Assembly (NCBI GenBank): GCA_035235625.1
Contig: CP141148.1
Span: 13,105,659-13,169,658, forward strand
Source of the DNA: Saururus chinensis
Taxonomy: Eukaryota > Streptophyta > Magnoliopsida > Piperales > Saururaceae
Reading direction: 5' to 3'
Length of the DNA stretch: 64,000 nucleotides
Part shown: positions 1-11,996 of the stretch, piece by piece
Layout: each line of letters opens with the position of its first letter
Numbering within the stretch: position 1 is the stretch's first letter
Notes under the pieces: generated by a model
Told to the model about the DNA's origin: nothing
The model's database searches: none
What the model saw: the letters and a program-made list of their open reading frames with translations, nothing else
Made by a program: the position numbers and the translations under genes

Positions 1-1363
1 TAACGTCAGTTTGCTTATTTTGGACTTCATAAACACAAAGAGAAGACGACATATCAATTCTTTATCTTTAGGGGTTAATATTTGTCAACATGTGATGCAA
101 GTCATGGGGAATACTTTCTCTAGTGGGACAACAAGAGCGTAATCATGGAAAGTCCATTTTGGCAAATATGACTACCTATTAATTGGTTAATACGTACTTG
201 TATAAGTCATTGTTGGTATGATACAAGGGATAGAACATCTTCTACAAGAACTAGTAAGAATATGACTCCAAACATAAGAACACGTCATAATTAGTCTCTA
301 ACACATGGGAAACACATTTCCAATCATCATACTTACATACTCCCTCCATCCCATAATAATAGGTTTATTGCAAATATAGTGGTTTTTATTAAATAGTAAA
401 ACCCACATCTAAAAGAGGAAAAATAAGTTTATAGTACTCGTTTTTAAGTAGCCAACTACTTAAATTTAACAAAATATAGCTATTAATATGGAATAAATAT
501 TGTTTTTCCAAATAGAGCTATTAATGTTTACAAACTCCCTTCATAAGTGCATATGTCACAATCCATACTTTTAGCATGTAAATATAAATCCTAAAAATCA
601 TGGTTTGCAATAAAGACATTCAAAACAAATAAAAACATGGAAATTAGTAGGTGTAGACCATTTATCTCTCAAGTTGATCCGAAAGTCCCAATTTGAAACA
701 AATAAAGACCCATTCCTTGCCCGAAATTCTAATTTATAGATAAAACACTTACGCGCTATTCAAAGGAAACCTTTATTTTCCTTACTTGGAAATAATTCTT
801 AGTCATGAATCAGTCCTTTAGTGGCCTACAATTTGAGGAAGAATCTTCAAGATGATGCTCTAATGTTGTGGGTTCATAAACTAGGTTTTTCCAAGGGTTT
901 ATCAAAGGTGGTTTTCACAAAATCTCAAGAATAGGACAAGTGATAGAATAATGTACAAGAAAGCTGGAAAAGAAGAGATAAAAAAGGGAAGAGAGGGGAG
1001 AGGAGTTGGTTAGAGAGAGAAAAAGGAGAGGAGATGGTGGGTCTAGACAAAGGAGGCAGTGTGAGACTCCTTTATGGAGAGAGACCTAGGTTTGGTGATC
1101 TCTAACCCTCTTTGGACTCTTTCTATTCTTATCCAAATCAAATAAAAATCTACCAAACTAAGAGAGTCCAAAACAAATAATCTTGAGATTATCCTTAACT
1201 TAGTTCCCAAGCACTTCCTAATAGACGGGGTTCTGTAGACTAGCTTGTAGTATTCCTCACTGACTCAGGTTTTGCGTACCCAATTATTCCATTTCTTGCC
1301 TAATCAAATTAAAATTTTGCACTAATACTTCCACAATTAAGAAAAAAATTCAAGGGTGTTACA
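1..1363 (-). repeat. LTR fragment of a minus-strand retrotransposon
   Basis: Read on the minus strand, the segment begins TGTAACACCC at 1363 and is preceded by a purine tract (complement of ttcttcccaccttgaga, 1364-1380), the arrangement of a polypurine tract plus 3' LTR start in plant gypsy elements. The other end is not visible. The stretch at 335-365 also resembles a Stowaway terminus, but no partner was found. Confidence 0.5.
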
Positions 1364-3257
1364 TTCTTCCCACCTTGAGAACAAAGTTTGACCACATAGT
1401 CTCCCACCCGAGCTGACGCAAAAAGGTGTGCATGGACCTTTTTCATCTCATCCTTTTCCCTTGTGGCATCCTCGATGTGGTGGTTCCTCCAACAAACTTT
1501 GAAAAATTAAATCCTCTTCATGTACAACACCCTCTCATTCTCATCATGAATCTAAACATGCTCTTTGTCATGCTCGGCACTAACCCCAAGTTAGGCAACG
1601 TGACAGCTTTGATCAGCCAACCCACAGACAAGCAAGCAGAGTGCACTTGGAAGTATAACATATGCACTTATGCATATTATGACAGGAATTTTACTAATCT
1701 ATTTCTCTGTTTATTCAAAAAAAAAGTTGAAATACAATAACAACAATATTTTTGAAATATATAACATTACTAAACATTGTCAACTACCCAAGTCTTATGA
1801 AAGTATTTATTTAAACTAAAATTCTACTAAAAATATTTATCCCATCACTCAGTTCACCTTTATCGGTATAGTCATCATTGATGTAATCAAAGGATCTTTA
1901 TCCTGTAATATCACATTATCACCTACGGGATTCATCCACAAGAGGATTTCACTGAAAATAAAAGGATGAGTTATACAGCCCAGTATGGAACAAACAATAT
2001 CAAAATCACATGATACGAATTTTAAAATCTCACATTCATATACACAAATCATGTGCATAAAAAACAAAGCATGTGATCATGTATAAAGTATACGTCACAA
2101 GCCAATATTAACTTTCCCTAAACCATTCTTCCAACTTCGATATAGCAACATGCTCTGTAATAACATTCATCATTCATATTCGAACCATTTTTTTAGACAT
2201 TATATTTAACCTTTGCTATTGAATTTCCTCCTACTTATTAATTCTCATAGGATGACACCCCATAACATAATATAATCTTGAACATTGAAACATAAACAGT
2301 AAATCATAATATCACATCATGACAACCATATTGGAGGATCAACTCGTAAACATTAACATTCATTACATTTTTGTGAGTATATTTTCTTGAACAATCAAAA
2401 TATCATGACCTAGATTTTTAAAACCCTTTGTATATAAAGGACACATGATAAATTTTTTTTTCTTCTTAAATACAAAACAAATCATTCGATTAATTATCCA
2501 AGTCATGATAACTGGGGTTCACAAATACGAATATCAAAATATATGATATTATTACACATGTCAAAATTCAATAAATAGCAGGTTAATCCTCCAAGTACAA
2601 GTCTGTTATCTGTCTGAAAATAAATAACCAAGTAAAGTTGGCTCTTACGCCAATAATTATAATTACTTACAAAAGTATAGAAGTAAGAAACTAGATCCTA
2701 CTTGTGCAATGTCATCCTCAATCGTCAACCAATGTTCTGATCTTGTTACGTCCTCATCTAAAGAACCTACAACCAAACAATACCAAAGAACAACAAAACA
2801 TCTCCTCCACTTGGAGGAGCATTTCCAAAAGAACAAAAGTATTATTTTAGGTTTTTTGGATTAGGCCAACATCACCTGTTGTTAGTTGCTTACGTACTCA
2901 TCAGACAACATATCCAATGTTTCTAACAATATCGGATCCAAATGTAGTTCGATTTAAAAACTATAATATCCTAAGAAGCATAGCATCACACGTGCAATGC
3001 TTAAGTATTTTCATCCAACCTATATTTTATGCAAGTCATTTAATCATTCCACTTCTTCTAATGAAACAACAAATATCAAATAATCTTATTAATTATCTCT
3101 CGAACTATTGTTCAATAATTAATATCCCAATCTAATCCCAAAGATAGACAGACTCATCAAATATCAACCTAAGTGACAAATTATATAACCACCATGAATC
3201 TTCATCCAAAGGGAACCATCCATAGTGTAGCCCTGGAATCCACTAGGTAGTACCCTC
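1364..3257. other. AT-rich, no gene seen; probable retrotransposon interior debris
   Basis: Follows the polypurine-like tract and should represent the element interior, but no reverse transcriptase, integrase or gag motif could be read in either strand. Open frames here are short and lack domains. Confidence 0.5.
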
Positions 3258-5340
3258 TGTAACACCCCGGATTTTCATTCACATAGACATGAGGCAATGC
3301 AAACTCAGGGTGCTACTTTGCATAAATAAACATCTCATCACATTAATAATTCTCCTAATAAAGCAAAATATCATTATTCCAGGATCTGTGTGTTGTTACG
3401 TCTAAACCAAGACTATGAAGAAGTCAATTTCAGATTTGTTTTACTTGCCAATTATAGTAAACAAGGTCGATCCACAAGGAAAACCTTGTGCAACAAAGAA
3501 AATAATTATAAAAAATATAGAGGAAAGAAAAAATAAGAAAGAAAAAGTAGAAGAGTATTTAGGCAATAAAGAGTTAAGAAATCAAGAAGAGAAAACACTA
3601 AGGCATTAAGGGTCATTGTAACATCTAATGATATTCTTTATGTGTTATGTTATCTCAGTTAGAATCGAATGAAGATTCTATCTAACCAGAAGATATGAAC
3701 ATTAAAATTAAAAATAAAGATAGAAATGATTTGGATAGATGAAGGATAAAAATAGTTGTTTCTTTAGGAGTTCTATGTATCTAAATCACAAAAGATAAAG
3801 AATGAGTGCCTTCAAGCATCTTATGTATCTAAATCACAAAGAAACAAAAAGAAGAACAATATTAAATAAATATCACTTTAAATAACCAGTACTTACTTGA
3901 AACCATTGATGAAACATGAATAGAACTCCATTAGATTGTTACAAATCACCTCTAACCTTAGTTTGAGAGCTTAGCTAGCCATTACAATAAAACTAAAAAT
4001 AAAAATATAAAAGAAGAGAAGAAAAATAAGAAAAGAGAACTCCAAAGAGGAGGGTATGATGTTTCCATCACTTCCACCCCTCTATTTATAGGAGTAGAAG
4101 GGGTTGCTTCAAAGAGGAAAGTCTAATCATATCTCTTCATTACATCCTGATTGATTGCTTGATTGGTTGTTTCTTTAGCAATGATTAGATTATTGATCAA
4201 TCAAATAAATTAATAATTTATTTATCAAATAAATATCTTTAAATCTCCATTTAGCTATCCAATCAGCCTCATTGTCTTTCCTTATGTGTATTAATTATAA
4301 CTAATGAAAATATTCTTCATGTGTTGGCCTAGGGTTAGCTTACTAGCTATCCGTTTTCATGCCAGATTTGACCCATATAGATTCAGAATTATAAATTTCT
4401 TCCTAAAATAGATATTATAGCCACAAAACTCTTCTTTCCAATGCCATTAGAATTGTATCAATTCGAATTATACATAAAAAGATATAGTCAAAATACTAAG
4501 GCTGTGTCAATCTGTCTAAATCAGCTTCTTCCCAAATTTAGTTCTCTTGATGCAAATATGAAATCCAACGGGTCCACAAGGTTGTGTTCGACCATTCCAT
4601 GTATGTTTAGACCATTAAAAGGTCATTCTTGACTTTTAAATAGCTTTGGTAGTTAGGCTTTACTTCATCTTCCAGTGGGATCCTGTTGAAGCCTGTTTAG
4701 ACATGTAAACTCAATTAAGGTCCAACTAACTTATTCAAAACATAAATAGCCCAAATAGGTAATGAATTAACACAAAATAGGATTGCAATTTGAAATGTGA
4801 GAACATTTAATTGAACATTATTTCAGTGCATCAGTGTGTTCTACCAAGTGCAAGTACCCTAACACCATAAAATAATAGGATCTATATCTTATGGTAACAC
4901 AGTGCCTTATTATAGTCCAACATATTAATAGAAACTAAAGTTCTACTAAATGCAAAAAGTCTACGCTTCCTACTATGATCAAATCCCTCTAAGAAAAGCT
5001 TGCTAATCTATGTCTGTTGTTGATTCTGCATCAAAAGTTGCGTGAGTATTTATGTAAATACTCAATAGGTGGCATAAAAAACCACTCACAGTCAAGAGGT
5101 TAAGATGATGCAATATACATATATATATCAACAACAAGAATCCATAGGCAATAGACATGCAGAATATCAATATACAATGACACATGTAAAGTAATATACA
5201 AAATAATATACAGAGCACTGAATATAACATAACTCAGAAACATGGGCTGACCTTTAACCAATGAAGACTAACATAATGAACAAAATAATAGACACCATTC
5301 AGGAAACAATGCACTAATTGTTACTTGAAAATACCAACTC
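3258..5340. repeat. LTR-like sequence beginning TGTAACACCCCGG, no gene seen
   Basis: TGTAACACCCCGGATTTT at 3258 is the usual start of many plant gypsy LTRs. Downstream are AT-rich tracts and no coding motif. The end of the putative LTR and its orientation relative to neighbouring debris are unresolved. Confidence 0.4.
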
Positions 5341-5974
5341 CTGCTCAAAGGAGTAACTATATGCTAACAATGATCATAGCATCTCTAGAGATCCACTTGG
5401 ATTAGCCATGGGCCTAGACACGTAGGTACCAGCTGTGCTCATGGACACATTGACCGGAAGTAGATGAGCCTTCCATGATGCTCAAAAACCTGAGTGCACG
5501 CGAATGCTCAAAGAGTTGGGAACCAAAGTCCCAAAGGTGTCGAGGTCACACAAGCCTAAATTTTCGCCATGGCTATTATGGTGAGCTTACTTAACTCTGA
5601 CTCGACATTTGATATTATATAACCACATAAGGCAAAAAAGATTTAAACTAATCACAACATATCATAGATGAACTCAACTGACAAAATCTGCATGACATAC
5701 AACACTAAGGCTGAGACAAGGGTATTAGATGCATCAAAACAACTAATTAGGCATATGCTGAAATGAACCCATTATATCAACAACATAATGACTTGAATTG
5801 GGGCTGAAGTGCCCTAATCAATTCAGCAACTTATCACATCAAATCAGGTTGAAATAACTAGCAACAAACAACATGATATGACAATGAAGTAAGGCTATCA
5901 CAACCTACATCATTTCACATGATCATAACTCAAGTAAGGTTGACATGACCAAATCCATTTAGTATAACATAACC

Positions 5975-6525
5975 CTAAACATGGTTGAGATAAGAATATT
6001 AATTTCAGCATGAAACAAGCATGAATTAAAGAAAACCTAGATGGTTAAACTCAACATAGTTTAACATGAAATAGGGCAAACCTAAATGGTTAAACTCAGC
6101 ATGATTCAAACATGGAATAGGCCAAACATAGATGGTTAAATTCAGCATGGTTCAAACATGGAATAGGGCAAACCTAGATCATTAAACTCAGCATAGTTCA
6201 AACTTGAAATAGGGCAAACCTAGATGGTTAAACTCAACATGTTTCAAGCATAAATCAGGGTACATATGAATGATTAAACTCAACATGGATCAAGTATAAA
6301 TCAAGATACATAGGTGTGATTAAACTTAGCATGGATCAAGCATAAATCAGGGTACATACAAGTCATTAAACTCAGCATGAATTAAGTATAAATTTGGGTA
6401 CAAAAAAGTGATAATTCTCAGCATAACCTATGCACAAATCAGGGTAAATATAGGGGATAAAACTTAGCATAACCTAGGCATGGATTAGGGCAAAACATGG
6501 AGATCAAACTCAGCATATGAGGGGT
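5975..6525. repeat. 46-bp minisatellite, about 12 units
   Basis: The anchor t-taaactcagc recurs at 5999, 6046, 6091, 6137, 6183, 6229, 6275, 6321, 6367, 6412, 6458 and 6504, a spacing of 45-47 bp. Units contain gggcaaacctagatggtt and cagcatg blocks and diverge gradually to the right. The unit is not a multiple of three and no open frame spans it. Confidence 0.92.
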
Positions 6526-6804
6526 CAACCTAGGCAGGGAATCACCGTCAACCCGAATGACTAGGAGTGTAAAAAGTACACCTACCTCAATCAGCCCACC
6601 TCCAAAGCTTCAAGCACTTGTTCCTATGCCTTTTCCCCTTAAATTTACTCCAAAAAGGTAGCAGTTTTCCCCCTTAAAGGCTACTAGTTGTGGAGGACTT
6701 TGATGGGAGAAGGAAGAGAAGGGAAAAGTGAGGAGAGAGAGGAGGTCGAACTAGCCAAAAGAAATTAGGATCCACGCCCCCCCCCCCTCTTTCCTTTTAT
6801 AAAA

Positions 6805-7005
6805 ACCCTCTCAAATTCCTAGTTCTTATAGGATTTTTATCTAATTTCTAGTTTTTTTAGGACTTCTATCCAATTCTTAGTTCTTTCAGGACTTATGTTC
6901 AATTCCTAGTTCATTTAGGACTTATATCAAATTCTTAGTTCTTTTAAGACTTCTGTCCAATTCCTAGTTCTTTTAGGACTTCTATCTAATTCATAGTTAT
7001 ACCCC
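6805..7005. repeat. 29-bp minisatellite, about 6-7 units
   Basis: Unit of the form ttcctagttcttttaggac. The ggac anchor occurs at 6860, 6889, 6918, 6947 (agac) and 6976, exactly 29 bp apart. Lies between the 46-bp array and the putative LTR start at 7234. Confidence 0.9.
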
Positions 7006-7234
7006 ACCTTGACTAGTACTTTAAAGCATAATCCTAGAAGGGCCGAACCTCTTGCTTGCCAATTGGCCTTCCCTTACCAAGGCCGGACCCCTAATTCCTA
7101 AGGAGTCCTCTTCAAACCAAGGTTGAACCCCTTATACCCTATTTGGTTCACCTCCAAGCCAACATATAATTTGCAAGCAATGCAACACACACTTGTGAGT
7201 AAAAAAAAACTTTACTAAAATTTGGGATGTTACA

Positions 7235-8985
7235 CACCCAACCTAGCCCATAAGGACCTGACCAGAGTAGAAGGGCAAGACTCATAATTACACATGAACA
7301 GAAGTGATGAGAAGCCAACCAAGCAGGATGTTAGCTAATCCAAATTGTATACACTAAACGATTCTCAGTGAATTGGTGATGAGCCTAGCTCACGCAGAGC
7401 TCCCTCCATCGAGGAGGTGCAATTACACAATCAAATCAATAGCTCCTTAAAATTGCAAAGACTCAGAAAAACTATTCTAAACCATGTCTTGCTCATCAAC
7501 AAGTAAGGATTCCGAATGACTATCTTAAACCCTATCAGTCTCTTCTAAAACTCAAAATTGTCATTGGTTCATTAACCAAGGCAAATCGTTAGGTCAAAGG
7601 CCTTTTTCACTCTATAAACTAGTCCCAGGCCCCTCTAAGGGCATTTTGGTTTTTATTTTGATTAGGTGTTCTCGCCCAATCCAAAGCTATCTAACCTCGT
7701 TGATTAATCTTTCATTAATCTTAAGTTAGGGATAAATTACTATCATAACATCAATAGGAAATATCAAAACAATGACCAATCATAGCATATCGTGATATCA
7801 ATAACCAAATTTAATAATGATATTAGAAATGTTCGCGCTCTTGTGCCCCAACTCTCTTTAGGTTTGCTAATTAAATCTTTATGAAAACTAGTCATAATGC
7901 AACTAAGGGCATTAAGGTAATTATCCTAAATTGGACATGGTCCTCTCTATTCTCTGGTAAGTCTGTAACCTCTCTAGAGGTTTCAGTACACCAAACATTA
8001 CTTTTGTTTAGCCACAAGAAAATCATATTCATTAAATTGCAAACCCCAAGGAATCAATTTAATAACTAGTGCTTCACAAAACTTAATATTTTATTAAAAA
8101 ACATTCATATATTAGTATACCCTTAATCAAGATAATCAAACTAATTAAACAATCAAACACACCAATTTAGAATGGAAAACCCCAACTAGGGTAAAAAACT
8201 ACAAGTCCCTCTTGACCACTTAAAATATGCACTCTAGAATAGTTTGAGTGTAAAAACTCACATTTTCTTATGTACAATTACTTTCTAGTAATTTTTACAA
8301 TGACTTCAACAATATTTCACGGGATTCTAATATCCATGATATGTCCTTCATCTTCTATTCTTCTACTAGTGTACAAATCTCTTTGGATGTCCATCAGGTT
8401 GACCAAACACAATCACTTTCCCGTGATTTTCCACTCAAGGAATCAAGGGCTCACATTTTTAGGACTTATGGTTTAGACTCTCTCACAAACAATCCTCAAC
8501 TAGTCATAAATGATCTCACATAAGAATTGATGAATCAAGGATAATAGAAATTAATAAAGACTCACTTGAATGAAGGAGAGTATCATCATAGAGGATTAAA
8601 GTCAGAAGCCCCCTAGACTTGAAACTAGGCTGACTAGGCAACATGAAGAACTCCTTTAGATCAGGTTGTCATGAAAACACAAGTATTTATAGTGTTGAAA
8701 GGTTCAGCAAGGAATTAGACCCAATTAAGAATCAAATCGGACTAGTTTTGGAATTTTTACTGATGGGCGATCAATCAGGCTTAATAGATTTTTTCTAAGA
8801 ACAAGATATCGATAAGGCAAAAGTTACTAGAACCTACTTAGACCAAGGGCAATCAATCGGCCTATTAGTCGACCTCTTAAAAATTATGTGTATTTTGACT
8901 CTTTTTGACTTCATAGATATCTTCAATAAGATCTAGAAAGAATAAAATAAAGCTAAGAAGATTATTCAAGTGTGTATCATAATCA
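7235..8985. other. AT-rich retrotransposon debris, no gene seen
   Basis: Includes the motif ggaaaaccccaactagggt (8,174) that marks several copia-like LTRs in this window, and GATC-type palindromes near 8,767 and 8,826. Probably a copia LTR on the minus strand between about 8.05 and 8.9 kb, ends unresolved. Open frames are short and without domains. Confidence 0.4.
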
Positions 8986-8989
8986 AGTA

Positions 8990-9610
8990 GTGCATTTTCC
9001 CATTAATTTGGGGTCGGCAACTTGGATCTTATCCATACATTCTAGTCTATTTCATTTCAACTCTTTCGTAAGAGATAACATAGTCATATCATCTCTTATT
9101 AACTCTATCCAAGTTCTCTTAGGTCTCCTTCTCCCTCTTTTGGCATCTTTTACATAAATCCCTTCTTACCGGGGTATCTACTGATCTTCTTTTGTACATG
9201 CTTATACTAACGCAAGCTATACTACCTGAGCTTCTCCTCTAAAAGTGCTACCCCTAAGTTCTCAAGACATACTCATCTCTAATCTTATATTTTCATGTTA
9301 TTCCACACATCTAATTTAGTATCATCATTTTGGCTACATTTAATTTATCTATCAACTTTTCTTTGGTGCCCATAGATTATTACAGGCATAATAGGAGTCT
9401 TATAGAACTTACCTTTAAGCCTATTTAAAACGTGCTTATCACACAATAGTCCCGACACTGCCCTTCTTTTTACCCACTTTTCATTATCATATATACCACA
9501 TCATTATCGATAACTTCCTTTTTATGGATAATGGAGCCCAAATATCGAAATTACTTAAATTTTGGCACTTCTTGCCCATCTATTTGACTAAAGTTCTACT
9601 TATAGTTCTA
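8990..9610 (-). mobile_element. RTE-type LINE relic (fragment)
   Basis: Aligns by eye with 32,300-33,515 but lacks that copy's internal insertion. Shared blocks include ctccctcttttggcat, tggataatggagcccaaatat and cacttcttgcccatctattt. The minus strand encodes remnants of the region downstream of RT in plant RTE LINEs. Both ends of this copy are truncated, and it lies beyond the 3' end of the acyltransferase gene. Confidence 0.65.
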
Positions 9611-11263
9611 CTTTCTTTAAAGTTAAATAATTTTATATATTCCATTTTATTCAAGAGTGTATACATCCATGTTTTTAAGCAATGTAAGTAAAATCTTCAC
9701 AAGGGCTAGACTTGACTTTAATTTCTTCAAATCTTTAATTTTCAATCTTTATTGTGAATCTTGATCACTCAACCCTAAGAATTCTATGTTACACAATAAA
9801 TTAACCTATGCCATTGAATTAGTTAATACCAAATATATTATTCCCTTACAAGTCCCACAAAAATAACCCAATATATAAAAATTAACCTTACAGGAGCTTA
9901 CCTCAAAGTCCATTAACCTTACAAGATCTTACCTTAAAGTCAACCACACACAAGCTTTAATTAGGTTAGTTTTTTTTTGGGTCTACCACCAAAGGTGGGA
10001 ATTGGAACCAAGGGTGATAAATAGAAAATATTAGGATTTAGGGTTTAAGATTTACTCAGCAAGGTCAATCAAAATTTTCAACCCTAAACAAGTGGCTCAA
10101 AATTGATGAAATTTAATGAATAGGTTTTGCATATTGAAATTACATTAAATTTGGTTGATATAAGACTATTAAAGACCAATTGGTTCTTCTCCTTTTATTG
10201 GTCTCTATGGACAACAAATATAAAAAATATATCTCAACTATTCATTTGAGAGTGAAACTGAATGGTGGGATTAAATGTCCCATAAGTCCAAATGAGCCCA
10301 AATTTTGTTGATCCATATTTTTTTATAATCCCCTTAATCTCAACCCCTACAAACATTAGAACATCCCACATAAAAAGAAACAACTTTACAAAAGCGAGAT
10401 GAAGTTTGACCTATATATATCCTTCGAAAGATTCACATCCAGCAAACCATCAACTAGTAGAGGGCCAAATTGGATCTTCCCATGAAGCCACATATGCCTA
10501 GTATTATTTATGGACTTATTTAGGGTAAATTTTTTAAACTTGAAGTTCAATTTAATAGTAATAAGAGTCTAAATGTCTAGAATGCAACACGTGCATTTTG
10601 AACGTGTACTTCTACTGAATATATAAAGGATAAAGGTGTCATGTCAAAATATTTACAAAAGAAATGATCGCTTTGCAAATACTTTTAAAGTCATAATAAT
10701 TTTTTTCTTAAGTTGGGATTTTTTTCTCTGTTGCAATAACCTTCTAAAACTCTACTACGAGGCAGAACCAACAATTCCTATAAAGAACGTCATTCACAAT
10801 AAACTTCACATGAAGTTTTTAAATGAAGATGTATAAATCATATAAAAAAAAGATGTATAAGACTATTTCTACAAATTATACACATGCCAAGGCGAAGCAA
10901 TAAATTTCACATGAAGTTAAACAAATGAGCAAACTTCACATCAGACACTGAGATAACTTCCACAAACAACACTGACAAGGTTCAAAGTGCATGTACAAAG
11001 GCTTGAGGGAGGGCCATTTAGAAAATCTTATATTCCATGTCAGCCCTGAACGAAGAATGAAAACGTTTACAACACGTAGATTTTTTTTCCCATTCTCCTA
11101 TAGTAAAAAGAAGCATCCAATGGTAGGCATAATTGAATTCAATAGCTGGACGCAGCTGTGCAGTTCTTTGCACCCCATTCTAGACCCAGACAATCTTTAA
11201 AAGACGATTTTCTATTGGCTTGGAAAGGACTAAGTACCATATTTTCTATGATGCAAAGTCATG
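9611..11263. other. Downstream flank of the acyltransferase gene, no further gene seen
   Basis: AT-rich, with short open frames only. The part nearest 11,335 should include the 3'UTR on the minus strand. I could not fix a polyadenylation site. Confidence 0.5.
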
Positions 11264-11431
11264 AAGGACCTTCTTCAACATATCCATCTATTAGAAAGTC
11301 TCTGCAATTCTTTTGTTATCCACAATCATAAGGATTATGAGAACGTCCCTTCATCTTCAACATATCCATTTATAAGAAAGTCTGTGCAATTCTTTCGGAA
11401 TCCCCGATTATAAGGATTATGGAAACGTCCA
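11264..11431 (-). repeat. 82-bp tandem duplication across the acyltransferase stop codon
   Basis: Two diverged copies of a segment lie at a constant offset of 82 bp. Anchors: tatccat at 11281 and 11363; aaggattat at 11330 and 11412; aacgtcc at 11342 and 11424. The gene-proximal copy is the real coding end. The distal copy, read in its own frame, still resembles it (HNPYDCG, then a stop, then KNC and DFLIDGYVEEGPS-stop). Because 82 is not a multiple of three, translation enters the second copy out of frame and stops after three codons. Confidence 0.85.
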
Positions 11432-11996
11432 TCTGCACCACGCAGATGCCCATAACGAGCTGCATTTGCCAACTCATTGGTTGTAATATTCCGTGCAATC
11501 TGCATTGAGAACAGCAAGTTAACACTATTCAGATAAATTTACTTGGAAAGCAGAATGGAACTAAGTGAACCAATTTAGCATCAGAGACAATTTAGTACCT
11601 ACAAAGGTTAACAACAATCATCCAAATAAGAAATCATATCTCTATCAATTCAGAAATATTATGCTATCAGCCAATACCTGGGAGGCTTGTGAAACCGTCA
11701 ATACGAAGCCTACAAAAAGGCAAACAATGTCAATGAGCACAAATATGACAGCACCTAGATGCTGACCAAACAGATGGTGGGCCCATGTCTCGTTTGATGG
11801 GAGTACCAACAGGTCCATCCACATTCCTGTTTCGTCCAACAACACCAATTTAAAATTAGACTCTAAAGCAAAAACTGATCTATGAAACTTTAGATTGCTT
11901 CATACATTTGACCGTACTTTGTATAGCAATTGCAGCACCAGCAGATGCACTCAGTGTTGCCATAAGTACGAACACAAAGAAGTCCCACTTATTTCG
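11335..11996 (-). CDS. PAT23: PAT23-like exons 11-13: TM3, TM4, TTxE motif and C-terminus
   Basis: Exon 11 (11996-11918) reads [13 protein letters not shown], completing the motif after VGK and forming TM3. Exon 12 (11826-11678) encodes the loop and TM4 ([16 protein letters not shown]). Exon 13 (11499-11335) carries ARNITTNEL, then [16 protein letters not shown], which is conserved across the group. The C-terminus ends [14 protein letters not shown]. The last residues are read out of frame into a diverged second copy of the same coding segment lying 82 bp away, so the end of the protein has been remodelled. Confidence 0.93.

Larger units (their letters stand above)
5340..7234 (-). repeat. Minus-strand gypsy LTR-like segment carrying two minisatellites
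   Basis: On the minus strand it starts TGTAACATCCC at 7234, the typical LTR opening. It contains a 29-bp and a 46-bp minisatellite and, near 5,400-5,620, a more GC-rich block. No coding capacity is seen. The far end is not defined. Confidence 0.5.

Noticed and set aside
335..365. Stowaway MITE terminus (ctccctccatcccataata)
   Set aside because: The sequence fits one end well, but I found no inverted partner downstream within MITE range, so it is at most a truncated copy.
10025..10050. Telomere-like repeat (tttagggttt)
   Set aside because: A single isolated match, not an array.
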